A stretch of 8,219 nt of DNA, taken from positions 1 to 8,219 of the forward strand of contig CASEST010000096.1 of NCBI GenBank assembly GCA_949290725.1. The letters run 5' to 3'. Below the pieces are notes generated by a model. The model was given only the letters and a program-made list of their open reading frames with translations, was not told the origin of the DNA and made no database searches. Below are positions 1 to 5,836 of the stretch, in pieces. The translations under genes were made by a program, and so were the position numbers. Origin of the DNA: an uncultured bacterium. Lineage in GTDB: Bacteria > Bacillota_I > Bacilli_A > RFN20 > CAG-826. Every line of letters begins with the position of its first letter. The first letter of the stretch is position 1.

Positions 1-1
1 C

Positions 2-55
2 TCGCCAGTCAAATTTAGAAAAAATTTCAGGTATTTACCTATGGTGCTGGTTTAA
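2..55 (+). pseudogene. C-terminal end of a probable IS3-family transposase, cut by the window edge
   Basis: The frame open from base 2 reads SPVKFRKNFRYLPMVLV and stops at TAA 53-55. An S/T-P-x-x-[FY]-R motif near the end is typical of IS3-family OrfB integrases. The call is supported mainly by the DNA just downstream, which resembles the right terminal repeat of IS150-group elements. Only 17 codons are visible, so I cannot tell whether the element outside the window is intact or a remnant; 'pseudogene' here means partial. The catalytic DDE domain would lie to the left. Confidence 0.45.
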
Positions 56-62
56 GAAAATA

Positions 63-87
63 TGTGCAACTTTTTGGGGTAGGATTA
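63..87 (+). mobile_element. Right terminal-repeat-like sequence of an IS150-group (IS3 family) element
   Basis: The stretch starting TGTGCAACTTTTTGGGGT closely resembles the right end of IS150-type elements, usually of the form TGTCCAACTTTTTGGGGTCA. It lies 8 bp after the transposase-like stop codon, the expected distance. The outermost bases (AGGATTA) do not fit the usual CA terminus, so the exact boundary is uncertain or the tip is degraded. The comparison is from memory of the family, not a search. Confidence 0.5.
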
Positions 88-93
88 GAAAAC

Positions 94-121
94 AAAAACA
101 CGATGAGAATCGTGTTTTTTT
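94..121 (+). terminator. Rho-independent terminator, plus strand
   Basis: A perfect 11-bp stem (94-104 with 109-119) closes a GAGA tetraloop and runs into seven T residues (115-121). The core ACACGAT/ATCGTGT gives it reasonable strength. It stops transcription coming from the left, that is from the IS-like element or from a gene that the element interrupted. Confidence 0.8.
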
Positions 122-130
122 ATATTTACA

Positions 131-168
131 AAGAAAAAGGAACTTATTTGTTTTGAAATAAGTTCCTT
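131..168 (-). terminator. Rho-independent terminator of the tcdA-fhs-regulator-flavoprotein operon
   Basis: A perfect 13-bp stem (137-149 with 156-168; core AAGGAACTTATTT) has a 6-nt loop. On the minus strand it is followed by TTTCTT, a usable U-tract; on the plus strand the stem is followed by A-rich sequence. It therefore serves the minus-strand operon whose last gene ends 67 bp upstream. Confidence 0.78.
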
Positions 169-234
169 AAAAACCTAAAATTAGTCGTTTTTTAGTAGTT
201 AAAAAATTTCCACGTGAAAAATCATTAACATCAA

Positions 235-852
235 CTAATCTCTAATGAAATTAGTCATTACATGTCCATTAACTGGTTTTTTAACCTCTTTAGCGGCGTC
301 AATACACTTTAAAAAATAAGCCATGTTATTTGCTAAATTTTTTAAAGTTTGAACACCTTCTAAATCTTTTAATATCTCTTCTGGGGTATTTCCGTGGATG
401 TTATTCCAATAAGTAGAAGAAATAATAGGCATTTCATTTATTCCGGCGAACTTAATTAATTGATCATAGGTTGCAGTTTCTCCACTTCTTCTAGCAGAAG
501 TAATCACAGCAAATGGTTTTAAACGAATAGACTCTTTATTGACCGAATAAAAGAAACGGTCCATAAAAGACTTTATATTTCCATTAGGCCCAGCAAAATA
601 AACTGGTGAGCCAAAAATAAATCCATCGGCTGTATTTGCAAGTTCAGCAAATCTATTAACCACATCGTCTTGAATACAGCCTTTATTGTCTTTTTTGCAA
701 TATCTACAAGCTAGACAGCCATTAACCTTATTCCCAATCCAAAAGATTTCGCTATCAACACCATTTTCCTTTAAGGTCTCAGCGATTATTTCTAATCCCT
801 TATTTGTACATCCATTTTTTCTTGAACTTCCATTAACTAATAAAACTTTCAT
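235..852 (-). CDS. Flavodoxin-fold NAD(P)H-dependent oxidoreductase with a CX2CX2CX6C motif
   Basis: A 205-aa cytoplasmic protein of the NADPH-dependent FMN reductase / iron-sulfur-flavoprotein-like group. The N-terminal strand and phosphate loop VNGSSRKNGCT (6-16) should bind the FMN phosphate; the usual Pro of GSPR is Ser here. Cysteines 46, 49, 52 and 59 form CX2CX2CX6C, the compact spacing that holds a 4Fe-4S cluster in iron-sulfur flavoproteins, so a cluster is possible. FIFGSPVYFAGPNG is the usual second flavin loop, and the TYWNNIHGNTPEE block plus the TNFIR C-terminus fit this subgroup at full length. Substrate unknown. It is the last operon gene, 2 bp after the response regulator; a good AGGAGA (864-859), six bases before ATG, lies inside the end of that gene. 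Confidence 0.85.
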   Translation of the reverse strand: MKVLLVNGSSRKNGCTNKGLEIIAETLKENGVDSEIFWIGNKVNGCLACRYCKKDNKGCIQDDVVNRFAELANTADGFIFGSPVYFAGPNGNIKSFMDRFFYSVNKESIRLKPFAVITSARRSGETATYDQLIKFAGINEMPIISSTYWNNIHGNTPEEILKDLEGVQTLKNLANNMAYFLKCIDAAKEVKKPVNGHVMTNFIRD

Positions 853-854
853 AT

Positions 855-1556
855 TTATTCTCCTAAATTAATATAGTCCATACGATAGCCCATTCCTACA
901 CAAGTACGAATAAGTTTTCTAGAAAGCGCATCTTTCCCTATTTTTTTTCTAATGCCAGCCATAAAAACTCTTAAACCGTTTTGATCTTGGCCATTATTTC
1001 CCCAAACCGAATTAATTAATTCTTCATAACTTACAACTTTTCCAATATTTGAAGCTAAAATTAATAAAATCTTATACTCAAAGTTAGTTAGATGTACTTC
1101 TGTTCCGTTTAAATAGACGCATTTCCCACCATAATCAATAGTTAGTGGTCCATTTATTAATAAGTGTTCATCTTCTTCTTTATGGTAACGGAATTCCTTT
1201 CTGATTCTTGCTAAAAGTTCCAAAAAATTAAATGGTTTAGTCATATAATCATTAGCTCCAGCGTCTAAAGCTAATATTTTATCATCAATATTATTTCGTT
1301 TAGAAACAACTATAATCGATATTGTCGCATTAAAAGTGCGCAAGAACTCGATTACATTCATCCCGTCTTTATCAGGAAGATTTAATTCAAGAATAATTAA
1401 GTCGACAACATTTTTAATGCAAAAATCAACACCTTCTTGAGCGCTTGAAGCTAAGAAAACTTTTAAACCTCTAGAAGAAAGCTCGTTTCTTAAATAATGT
1501 TGTATTGATTTATCTTCATCAATAATTAAAATCGTTTTGTTTAATCTAGTATCCAT
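855..1556 (-). CDS. OmpR/KdpE-like winged-helix response regulator with Glu at the phospho-acceptor position
   Basis: 233 aa. The receiver domain (about 7-122) has an acidic pocket (D13, E14, D15), switch Ser85 and Lys107-Pro108 (DYMTKPF). The phospho-acceptor Asp, expected in LxILDLxLPDxDG, is Glu57 (codon GAA, 1388-1386). The winged-helix DNA-binding domain (about 130-228) has the usual VHLTNFEYKILLIL and LRVFMAGIRKKI blocks and ends in GMGYR. Overall wording is closest to KdpE, but no kdpFABC or kdpD is in the window, so potassium control is not claimed. Glu at this site often mimics or bypasses phosphorylation in engineered regulators, so this one may act without a kinase. It starts 2 bp after the fhs stop and has no clear Shine-Dalgarno site, suggesting translational coupling to fhs. 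Confidence 0.9.
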   Translation of the reverse strand: MDTRLNKTILIIDEDKSIQHYLRNELSSRGLKVFLASSAQEGVDFCIKNVVDLIILELNLPDKDGMNVIEFLRTFNATISIIVVSKRNNIDDKILALDAGANDYMTKPFNFLELLARIRKEFRYHKEEDEHLLINGPLTIDYGGKCVYLNGTEVHLTNFEYKILLILASNIGKVVSYEELINSVWGNNGQDQNGLRVFMAGIRKKIGKDALSRKLIRTCVGMGYRMDYINLGE

Positions 1557-1558
1557 AT

Positions 1559-3166
1559 TTATTTAAAATCAACCGCACGTGGAACTTTAGGTAGTCCAGG
1601 CATCGTCAATATATTACCACACATAACAACGATAAACTTCGCGCCATTAGATAAATACATATCCTTGACATGCAAAGTGAAATCGCGTGGAACATTTAAT
1701 AAACTAGCATCATCAGATAAAGAAGATTGAGTTTTAGCCATACAAATCACATAGTCATCTTTTTCAAGTTTTGCGATTTCATCAAGATGAGCTAAAGCTA
1801 ACTCACTATATTCTACTTCTTTTGCTCCATATATTTTTTTAGCAATGGTATCAATTTTTTCTTTGATACCAGCATTCTTATTATATAACAATTTTAACTC
1901 TCTGTTCGATGTATCTAACGTTTCTAAAACTTTATTAGCTAAATCAAGACTGCCGTCACTACCTTTTAAAAAACCATCCAAAAAAGCAAACTTAATATTT
2001 CTTTCTTTTAATAGCATCTCTAATAATTCGATTTCTTTTTCGCTATCACTAGCAAAGTGGTTAATCGCTACAACAATAGGTAAATTAAATAATGAAAGAT
2101 TTTCATAATGTTTGAATAAATTTGCCGAACCAATTTTTAAAGCATCTAAATTTTCTTTTTCGATATCTTCAAAATCAACTCCACCATGTAGTTTTAAAGC
2201 TCTTATTGTGGCAACTAAAACAACCATTGATGGTTTTAAGTTTCCTTCACGACACTTAATATCTAAAAACTTTTCTGCTCCTAAATCAGCGGCAAATCCA
2301 GCTTCTTCTATGACGATTGGAGCTAACTTTAAGGCATATTTACTGCCGATTAAAGAAGCACAACCATGGGCGATATTAGCAAATGGCCCCCCATGCACTA
2401 AACATGGATTATGTTCACCAGTTTGCACTAAATTAGGCAATAAAGCATCTTTCATTATTTGATAAATTGCATTATTAATCTTCAAAGATTTTAAATAAAC
2501 TGGCTTATTATCTAAAGTATAGGCAATTAAAATCTCTTCGCATCTTCTAATAAAATCGTCTTCGTCTTTACTGATACATAATATCGCCATCAATTCGCTA
2601 GCTACAGTAATTACGAAATGTTCCATTCGTCTTATGCCATTAGTTTTTTCGCCAATTCCAATCTCAACATTTCTTAACTCACGATCATTACAGTCCAAAG
2701 CTCTTTTCCATAAAATACGATTCTTATCGATATTTAAAGGGTTCCCTTGATAAATTGAATTATCAATACAAGCGCTGATTAAATTTATAGCTGAAGTCAA
2801 GGCGTGCATATCGCCAGTAAAATGTAAATTAATATCCATCGAAGGTTCAATTGTTGCCTTTCCTCCACCTGTAGCTCCACCTTTTAATCCAAATGTTGGT
2901 CCCATGGATGGTTCTCTTAATAAAGGCAGACACTTTTGATTTAATTTATTTAAAGCATCTGCTAAAGCAATGGTAGTTAATGTTTTACCTTCACCAGCTT
3001 TAGTTGGAGTAATTGCTGAAACTAAAATTAATTTACCATCTTTATTATTTTTAATTTTTTCATATAAAGAAGGCTTTAATTTAGCTTTATAATCACCATA
3101 AAGCATTAAATCCTCACGTGAGATGTTTAATTTTTTTGCTATATATTCAATATTTTCTAATTCCAT
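1559..3166 (-). CDS. fhs: Formate-tetrahydrofolate ligase (10-formyl-THF synthetase)
   Basis: 535 aa, cytoplasmic; catalyses formate + ATP + THF to 10-formyl-THF (EC 6.3.4.3), feeding purine and fMet-tRNA synthesis. Visible family blocks are the P-loop TPTKAGEGKT (53-62, Lys61), REPSMGPTFGLKGGATGGG (84-102), DINLHFTGD (111-119), VHGGPFANIAHGC, EAGFAADLGAEKFLDIKC and TMPGLPK near the end. Oddities: the Tyr that normally follows GGG (Tyr127 in the Moorella enzyme) is Lys103; the folate-stacking Trp region reads FLDGFLKG, with Phe where LSWAKG is usual; and the protein stops at VPRAVDFK, about 10-15 residues before the usual GLF end. It is second in the operon, after a very strong ribosome site that overlaps the upstream stop. 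Confidence 0.95.
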   Translation of the reverse strand: MELENIEYIAKKLNISREDLMLYGDYKAKLKPSLYEKIKNNKDGKLILVSAITPTKAGEGKTLTTIALADALNKLNQKCLPLLREPSMGPTFGLKGGATGGGKATIEPSMDINLHFTGDMHALTSAINLISACIDNSIYQGNPLNIDKNRILWKRALDCNDRELRNVEIGIGEKTNGIRRMEHFVITVASELMAILCISKDEDDFIRRCEEILIAYTLDNKPVYLKSLKINNAIYQIMKDALLPNLVQTGEHNPCLVHGGPFANIAHGCASLIGSKYALKLAPIVIEEAGFAADLGAEKFLDIKCREGNLKPSMVVLVATIRALKLHGGVDFEDIEKENLDALKIGSANLFKHYENLSLFNLPIVVAINHFASDSEKEIELLEMLLKERNIKFAFLDGFLKGSDGSLDLANKVLETLDTSNRELKLLYNKNAGIKEKIDTIAKKIYGAKEVEYSELALAHLDEIAKLEKDDYVICMAKTQSSLSDDASLLNVPRDFTLHVKDMYLSNGAKFIVVMCGNILTMPGLPKVPRAVDFK

Positions 3167-3168
3167 AA

Positions 3169-3179
3169 CCCCTCCTTTT
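3169..3179 (-). promoter_or_regulatory. Strong ribosome-binding site of fhs
   Basis: AAAAGGAGGGG contains a full AGGAGG (3176-3171) four bases from the fhs ATG and overlaps the TAA stop (3180-3178) of the upstream gene. It is the strongest site in the window and contrasts with the near absence of one before the next gene in the operon, implying high Fhs output relative to its neighbours. Confidence 0.85.
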
Positions 3180-3858
3180 ATCTGATTGATAAATAATCAT
3201 TAATTACAAAACTAGCCATCAATAACCCAGCGCTATTTGGAACAAAAACTGAAGAAGCAATAAGATAAGGATTGCTATCACTTGCCAATTCAAAAGAAAA
3301 ACAGCAAGGTAATCGATCAATATTAATTTCTTCTTTTCTTAATTCATAACGTAATTTTTTTGCAAGAGGGTCATTATAAGTTTTATTTAAAGTGGTGATT
3401 GTCACTTTACTAGGGAAAAATCTTTTACCCATTCCACAAGAGATAATTATTTTTTTATGATTATTCAAGGCATATTTAATCAATTCTTTTTTTCCTTCAA
3501 TATCATCAATACAATCAATTATATAATCGACATTTTTAAAAATAGAAAAATTAAACATTTTATCAACGCGACTAATACGATAAGTTAAAGATAAATCATC
3601 TCTTAAATCAGTTAATTTTTTAGCTAATACTTCTGCTTTATATTGTCCAATATCATTTTTATCATAAGCTAATTGGCGATTTAAATTAGATTCCTCAACC
3701 TTATCTTTATCAACTATAATAAGACTTTTAACACCGACTCGAACTAAAGATAAAGGAATGATACTTCCTACTCCACCTAAACCAACAATCGCCACATTTA
3801 ACTTTTTAATTTTATCGAATTTATCTTTATATAAAGCTATATTTCTATCATCAAACAT
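3178..3858 (-). CDS. tcdA: ThiF-family E1-like enzyme, probable tRNA threonylcarbamoyladenosine dehydratase
   Basis: 226 aa. The family adenylates a carboxylate with ATP; TcdA (CsdL/YgdL) cyclizes t6A at tRNA position 37 to ct6A. Visible: nucleotide loop GLGGVGS (26-32), D50 and D52 after the second strand, NRQL (60-63), Lys74 in IGQYKAE, and the IIDCIDD segment (113-119). DPLAKKLRYELRKE is the TcdA signature that separates it from MoeB and ThiF; no CXXC zinc pairs of the MoeB type and no ThiS/MoaD partner are seen. It is slightly short against about 250 aa, mostly in the loop after LPCCFS. The ATG at 3858 is the only possible start, because an in-frame stop lies six codons upstream. AAGG abuts the ATG directly, too close to act as a normal ribosome site. 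Confidence 0.82.
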   Translation of the reverse strand: MFDDRNIALYKDKFDKIKKLNVAIVGLGGVGSIIPLSLVRVGVKSLIIVDKDKVEESNLNRQLAYDKNDIGQYKAEVLAKKLTDLRDDLSLTYRISRVDKMFNFSIFKNVDYIIDCIDDIEGKKELIKYALNNHKKIIISCGMGKRFFPSKVTITTLNKTYNDPLAKKLRYELRKEEINIDRLPCCFSFELASDSNPYLIASSVFVPNSAGLLMASFVINDYLSIR

Positions 3859-3865
3859 CCTTATT

Positions 3866-3894
3866 ATTATATGTTAATTTATAAATATTTTAAA
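3866..3894 (-). promoter_or_regulatory. Promoter of the tcdA-fhs-regulator-flavoprotein operon
   Basis: The minus strand carries TTTAAA (3894-3889), a 17-bp spacer and a perfect TATAAT (3871-3866). Only seven bases separate the -10 box from the ATG at 3858, so the predicted transcript would begin at or next to the start codon. A second TATAAT about 30 bp further upstream (around 3900) has only a poor -35 (TTAGTC) and would give a normal leader. Confidence 0.55.
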
Positions 3895-3909
3895 TTATAT
3901 TTAAAATAT
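3885..3909. repeat. 25-bp A/T palindrome between the divergent promoters
   Basis: A perfect 11-bp inverted repeat (ATATTTTAAAT, 3885-3895, with ATTTAAAATAT, 3899-3909) surrounds a TAT centre. Each arm contains a TTTAAA hexamer that can serve as -35 of the promoter facing away from it. It may be a symmetric operator controlling tcdA-fhs and the diphosphatase together, or only the by-product of two back-to-back -35 regions in very AT-rich DNA. Confidence 0.5.
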
Positions 3910-3942
3910 AAAATTGACTAATATAAGAAGAAAAATTATATT
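3900..3942 (+). promoter_or_regulatory. Promoter region of the XTP/dITP diphosphatase gene (two alternatives)
   Basis: Option one is TTGACT (3914-3919), 17 bp, TATATT (3937-3942): the best consensus match in the window, but it places the start of transcription near 3949, inside the ribosome site. Option two is TTTAAA (3900-3905), 16 bp, TATAAG (3922-3927), which would give a leader of about 26 nt with a complete ribosome site. The sequence alone does not decide between them. Confidence 0.55.
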
Positions 3943-3959
3943 AACTGAGGGGTAAAAGT

Positions 3960-4550
3960 ATGATTAATATGGTCTTAGCATCTAATAACGAAGGGAAAAT
4001 TAAAGAATATAATGAATTATTTTTTGGATATAATATTAAATTATATCTTTTAAAAGATTTAAATATTGTTTCTGATCCTATAGAAAATGGAACTAGTTAT
4101 ATCGAAAATGCTTTAATTAAAGCAAATGAGATTAAAAATAAAACTGATTATTATATTTTAGCTGACGATAGCGGGGTAGAATTTGAAGCCTTAGGAGAGC
4201 ATTTTCCTGGAATTCATACTCATCGCTATGCCTTAGAAAATGGTGGTAATGAAAAATTAAATCCAAAATTAGCTAAAGAAATCGGTGGAAGCAATGGAAC
4301 ATTTTATTGTGCTTTAGCTTTAATAACTCCTAAAAAAGAGACTGTTACTTTTTTAGGCGAAGTTAAAGGAAAAGTCGCTAATAAATGCGAAGGAAATAAT
4401 GGTTTTGGTTATGATCCAATCTTTATAATCGATGGTAATGAGCATCCTAATGCTTATTATAGTGATGAAATTAAAAATAAGATGTCACATCGTGCTAAAG
4501 CTGTTAAATTATTATTAAATTATTTAAAAGAAAATAACTTATTAGACTAA
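3960..4550 (+). CDS. rdgB: Non-canonical purine NTP pyrophosphatase (XTP/dITP diphosphatase, RdgB/HAM1 family)
   Basis: 196 aa, the normal family length; cytoplasmic. It hydrolyses ITP, dITP and XTP to the monophosphate and pyrophosphate, keeping deaminated purines out of nucleic acids. Motifs in order: LASNNEGKIKE (6-16, substrate and phosphate contacts), ENGTSYIENALIKA (42-55, metal-binding Glu49), LADDSG (67-72, catalytic Asp69/Asp70), PGIHTHRY (83-90, usually PGxxSARY), FGYDPIF (149-155) and the base-recognition SHR (176-178). Start supported by GAGGGG (3947-3952), seven to nine bases upstream. It is transcribed alone, divergent from tcdA, and its stop codon lies in the loop of its own terminator. 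Confidence 0.95.
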   Translation: MINMVLASNNEGKIKEYNELFFGYNIKLYLLKDLNIVSDPIENGTSYIENALIKANEIKNKTDYYILADDSGVEFEALGEHFPGIHTHRYALENGGNEKLNPKLAKEIGGSNGTFYCALALITPKKETVTFLGEVKGKVANKCEGNNGFGYDPIFIIDGNEHPNAYYSDEIKNKMSHRAKAVKLLLNYLKENNLLD

Positions 4551-4569
4551 TCTAATAAGTTATTTTTTT
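4531..4569. terminator. Bidirectional terminator shared by convergent genes
   Basis: A perfect 16-bp stem (4531-4546 with 4551-4566) has a CTAA loop whose last three bases are the stop codon of the plus-strand gene. T residues follow on the plus strand (up to 4569). On the minus strand the stem ends in TTTT and continues CTTTT. It can end both the diphosphatase transcript and the convergent 5826-4568 transcript, whose stop codon begins 2 bp past the stem. Confidence 0.85.
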
Positions 4570-4873
4570 ATTCATCGATTAATTCTATCAAAAAGGAAAC
4601 TGGACGAAATCCATCGTTACAAGAGATTAAAGCAGAATCCTTATTTTTCATCCATCCATCATAAAAATTATTTTTCCCATCTAATAAATCTTTGATAAAA
4701 GGATAAAGAGTTTGATAAGCGCTATCGCATAAGTGAATAGGTTTTTCTCCTTTATAAGAATAAAAAATGTCACCTTCCTTGATTAAACAAGGGTCTTTAA
4801 TCTTATTTTCATAAATATTAGAAAGGTCTAAATATTCACTTTTTCTTAAAACGGTTATCTTAATTTTTTTCAT
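4568..4873 (-). CDS. TIGR04076-type small protein of unknown function
   Basis: 101 aa. The opening MKKIKITVLRKSEYLDL, the DPCLIKEGDIF segment (27-37) and the C-terminal SCNDGFRPVSFLIELI block (84-99) match the TIGR04076 pattern, whose members carry conserved cysteines; here they are C29, C49 and C85, with Trp74 between. The common CC before DGxRPV is SC here. No signal peptide or membrane segment is seen. The function is not known and the cysteines suggest, without showing, metal or redox chemistry. It begins 2 bp after the stop of the zinc-ribbon gene (TAAGAATG) with no ribosome site beyond a weak AAGA, so it is probably translated by re-initiation. Confidence 0.8.
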   Translation of the reverse strand: MKKIKITVLRKSEYLDLSNIYENKIKDPCLIKEGDIFYSYKGEKPIHLCDSAYQTLYPFIKDLLDGKNNFYDGWMKNKDSALISCNDGFRPVSFLIELIDE

Positions 4874-4875
4874 TC

Positions 4876-5826
4876 TTATTTATTTATTTCTTTATAAAAA
4901 ATAATAAAAACAACGACTAAAATTGCTGCTGGAAGGAAAGCTAGGTAAGTTAATATATCATTATTTAAACTTAAACCTAAAATAATAAATAAAATTCCAA
5001 TAGCGATTAATGATCCGATTAAAATATAAAAGAAGCGCATTTTCTTTTGAAATTCACGATTAGGATAAATAATCATCAATTCTTTATCTTCTTTTTCTTC
5101 ACCTTTAATTATATTTTCATTTAAAAAATTAAGCAAACCATCCTCATTAATTATAAAATCGCCTTTATTAATTAAAGAGAAGGTCTTCTTTAATTCGTCA
5201 TCAACTTTATTAAGATATTCTTCAAAACGAGTTAAAACATCTTCATTGCCTTGATCTTCTAAATAAAAGTTTTTCTCTTCAACTTTTAATAATGGAATAA
5301 CTTCTTTAAAATAAGCAAAATCCTTTTTTAAATCATATAAACTTTTAGCATAGCTTAAGGCATATTTTTCATTAATAAATTGATTATTTTCAATAGCTCT
5401 TTTATAAATCTCACGGAAATAAATCGAAACATTCTGAGTAAAATCTTTAATAAATGCTAAGAAAGTATAAGTATTTTTACCATCCAAAGAAATCTCTCTT
5501 TCTTCAAATAAAGGGATTATTTTTCCAAAATTTGTCTCTTCTAAACTATTTAAATAACATAAATTTAAAATATAGCGAGTTAAGACATCAAAATCATTTG
5601 GATTAATTTTTAAACATTCTTCATAACATTCATTACTTTCGTTAAATTTTAATTTTGTATAAAACTTAAATCCACGATCTCGATTTACTTTATAATTACG
5701 ATTTAAAGCATTAATTCCATCGCTAATACTAAATTCAATTCCACATTCTTCACATTTTATACTATCGTATTTCTTCTCATCTATCTCATGAAGATGATTA
5801 CATAATGGGCACACAACTTTTCTCAT
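4876..5826 (-). CDS. Zinc-ribbon protein with TPR-like region and two C-terminal membrane helices
   Basis: 316 aa, not assigned to a named family. The N-terminus is a rubredoxin-type zinc ribbon with CPLC (6-9) and CEEC (25-28). Residues about 50-95 resemble a TPR unit (GFKFYTKLKFNESNECYEECLKINPND), and the middle is charged and helical. Two hydrophobic segments follow (about 265-287 and 291-311), with a short basic tail, so both ends probably face the cytoplasm and the ribbon domain is cytoplasmic. It is first of a two-gene unit with the TIGR04076-type gene. No ribosome site precedes the ATG; a TATAAT lies ten bases upstream. It could be a membrane-tethered sensor or scaffold, but nothing in the sequence shows a substrate. 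Confidence 0.8.
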   Translation of the reverse strand: MRKVVCPLCNHLHEIDEKKYDSIKCEECGIEFSISDGINALNRNYKVNRDRGFKFYTKLKFNESNECYEECLKINPNDFDVLTRYILNLCYLNSLEETNFGKIIPLFEEREISLDGKNTYTFLAFIKDFTQNVSIYFREIYKRAIENNQFINEKYALSYAKSLYDLKKDFAYFKEVIPLLKVEEKNFYLEDQGNEDVLTRFEEYLNKVDDELKKTFSLINKGDFIINEDGLLNFLNENIIKGEEKEDKELMIIYPNREFQKKMRFFYILIGSLIAIGILFIILGLSLNNDILTYLAFLPAAILVVVFIIFYKEINK

Positions 5827-5836
5827 AATAGAAACA

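Noticed and set aside
94..168. The two adjacent hairpins as a riboswitch or small RNA
   Set aside because: Each is a simple perfect stem with a T-tract on opposite strands, fully explained as convergent terminators.
169..234. Minus-strand frame downstream of the flavoprotein gene reading like DVNDFSRGNFLTTKK
   Set aside because: It looks protein-like, but the flavoprotein already ends in the family's usual TNFIR tail, there is no start codon or ribosome site for a separate gene, and the stretch is under 20 codons.
686..871. Plus-strand 61-codon frame across the flavoprotein/regulator junction
   Set aside because: Antisense to two well-supported genes; no family resemblance.
855..1556. Naming the regulator kdpE
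   Set aside because: Wording is KdpE-like, but no kdpD or kdpFABC is present and the phospho-acceptor is changed, so potassium control cannot be supported.
1845..2462. Two plus-strand open frames (87 and 116 codons) inside fhs
   Set aside because: Antisense shadows of a full-length conserved enzyme gene, with no ribosome site and Ser/Phe-rich artefact composition.
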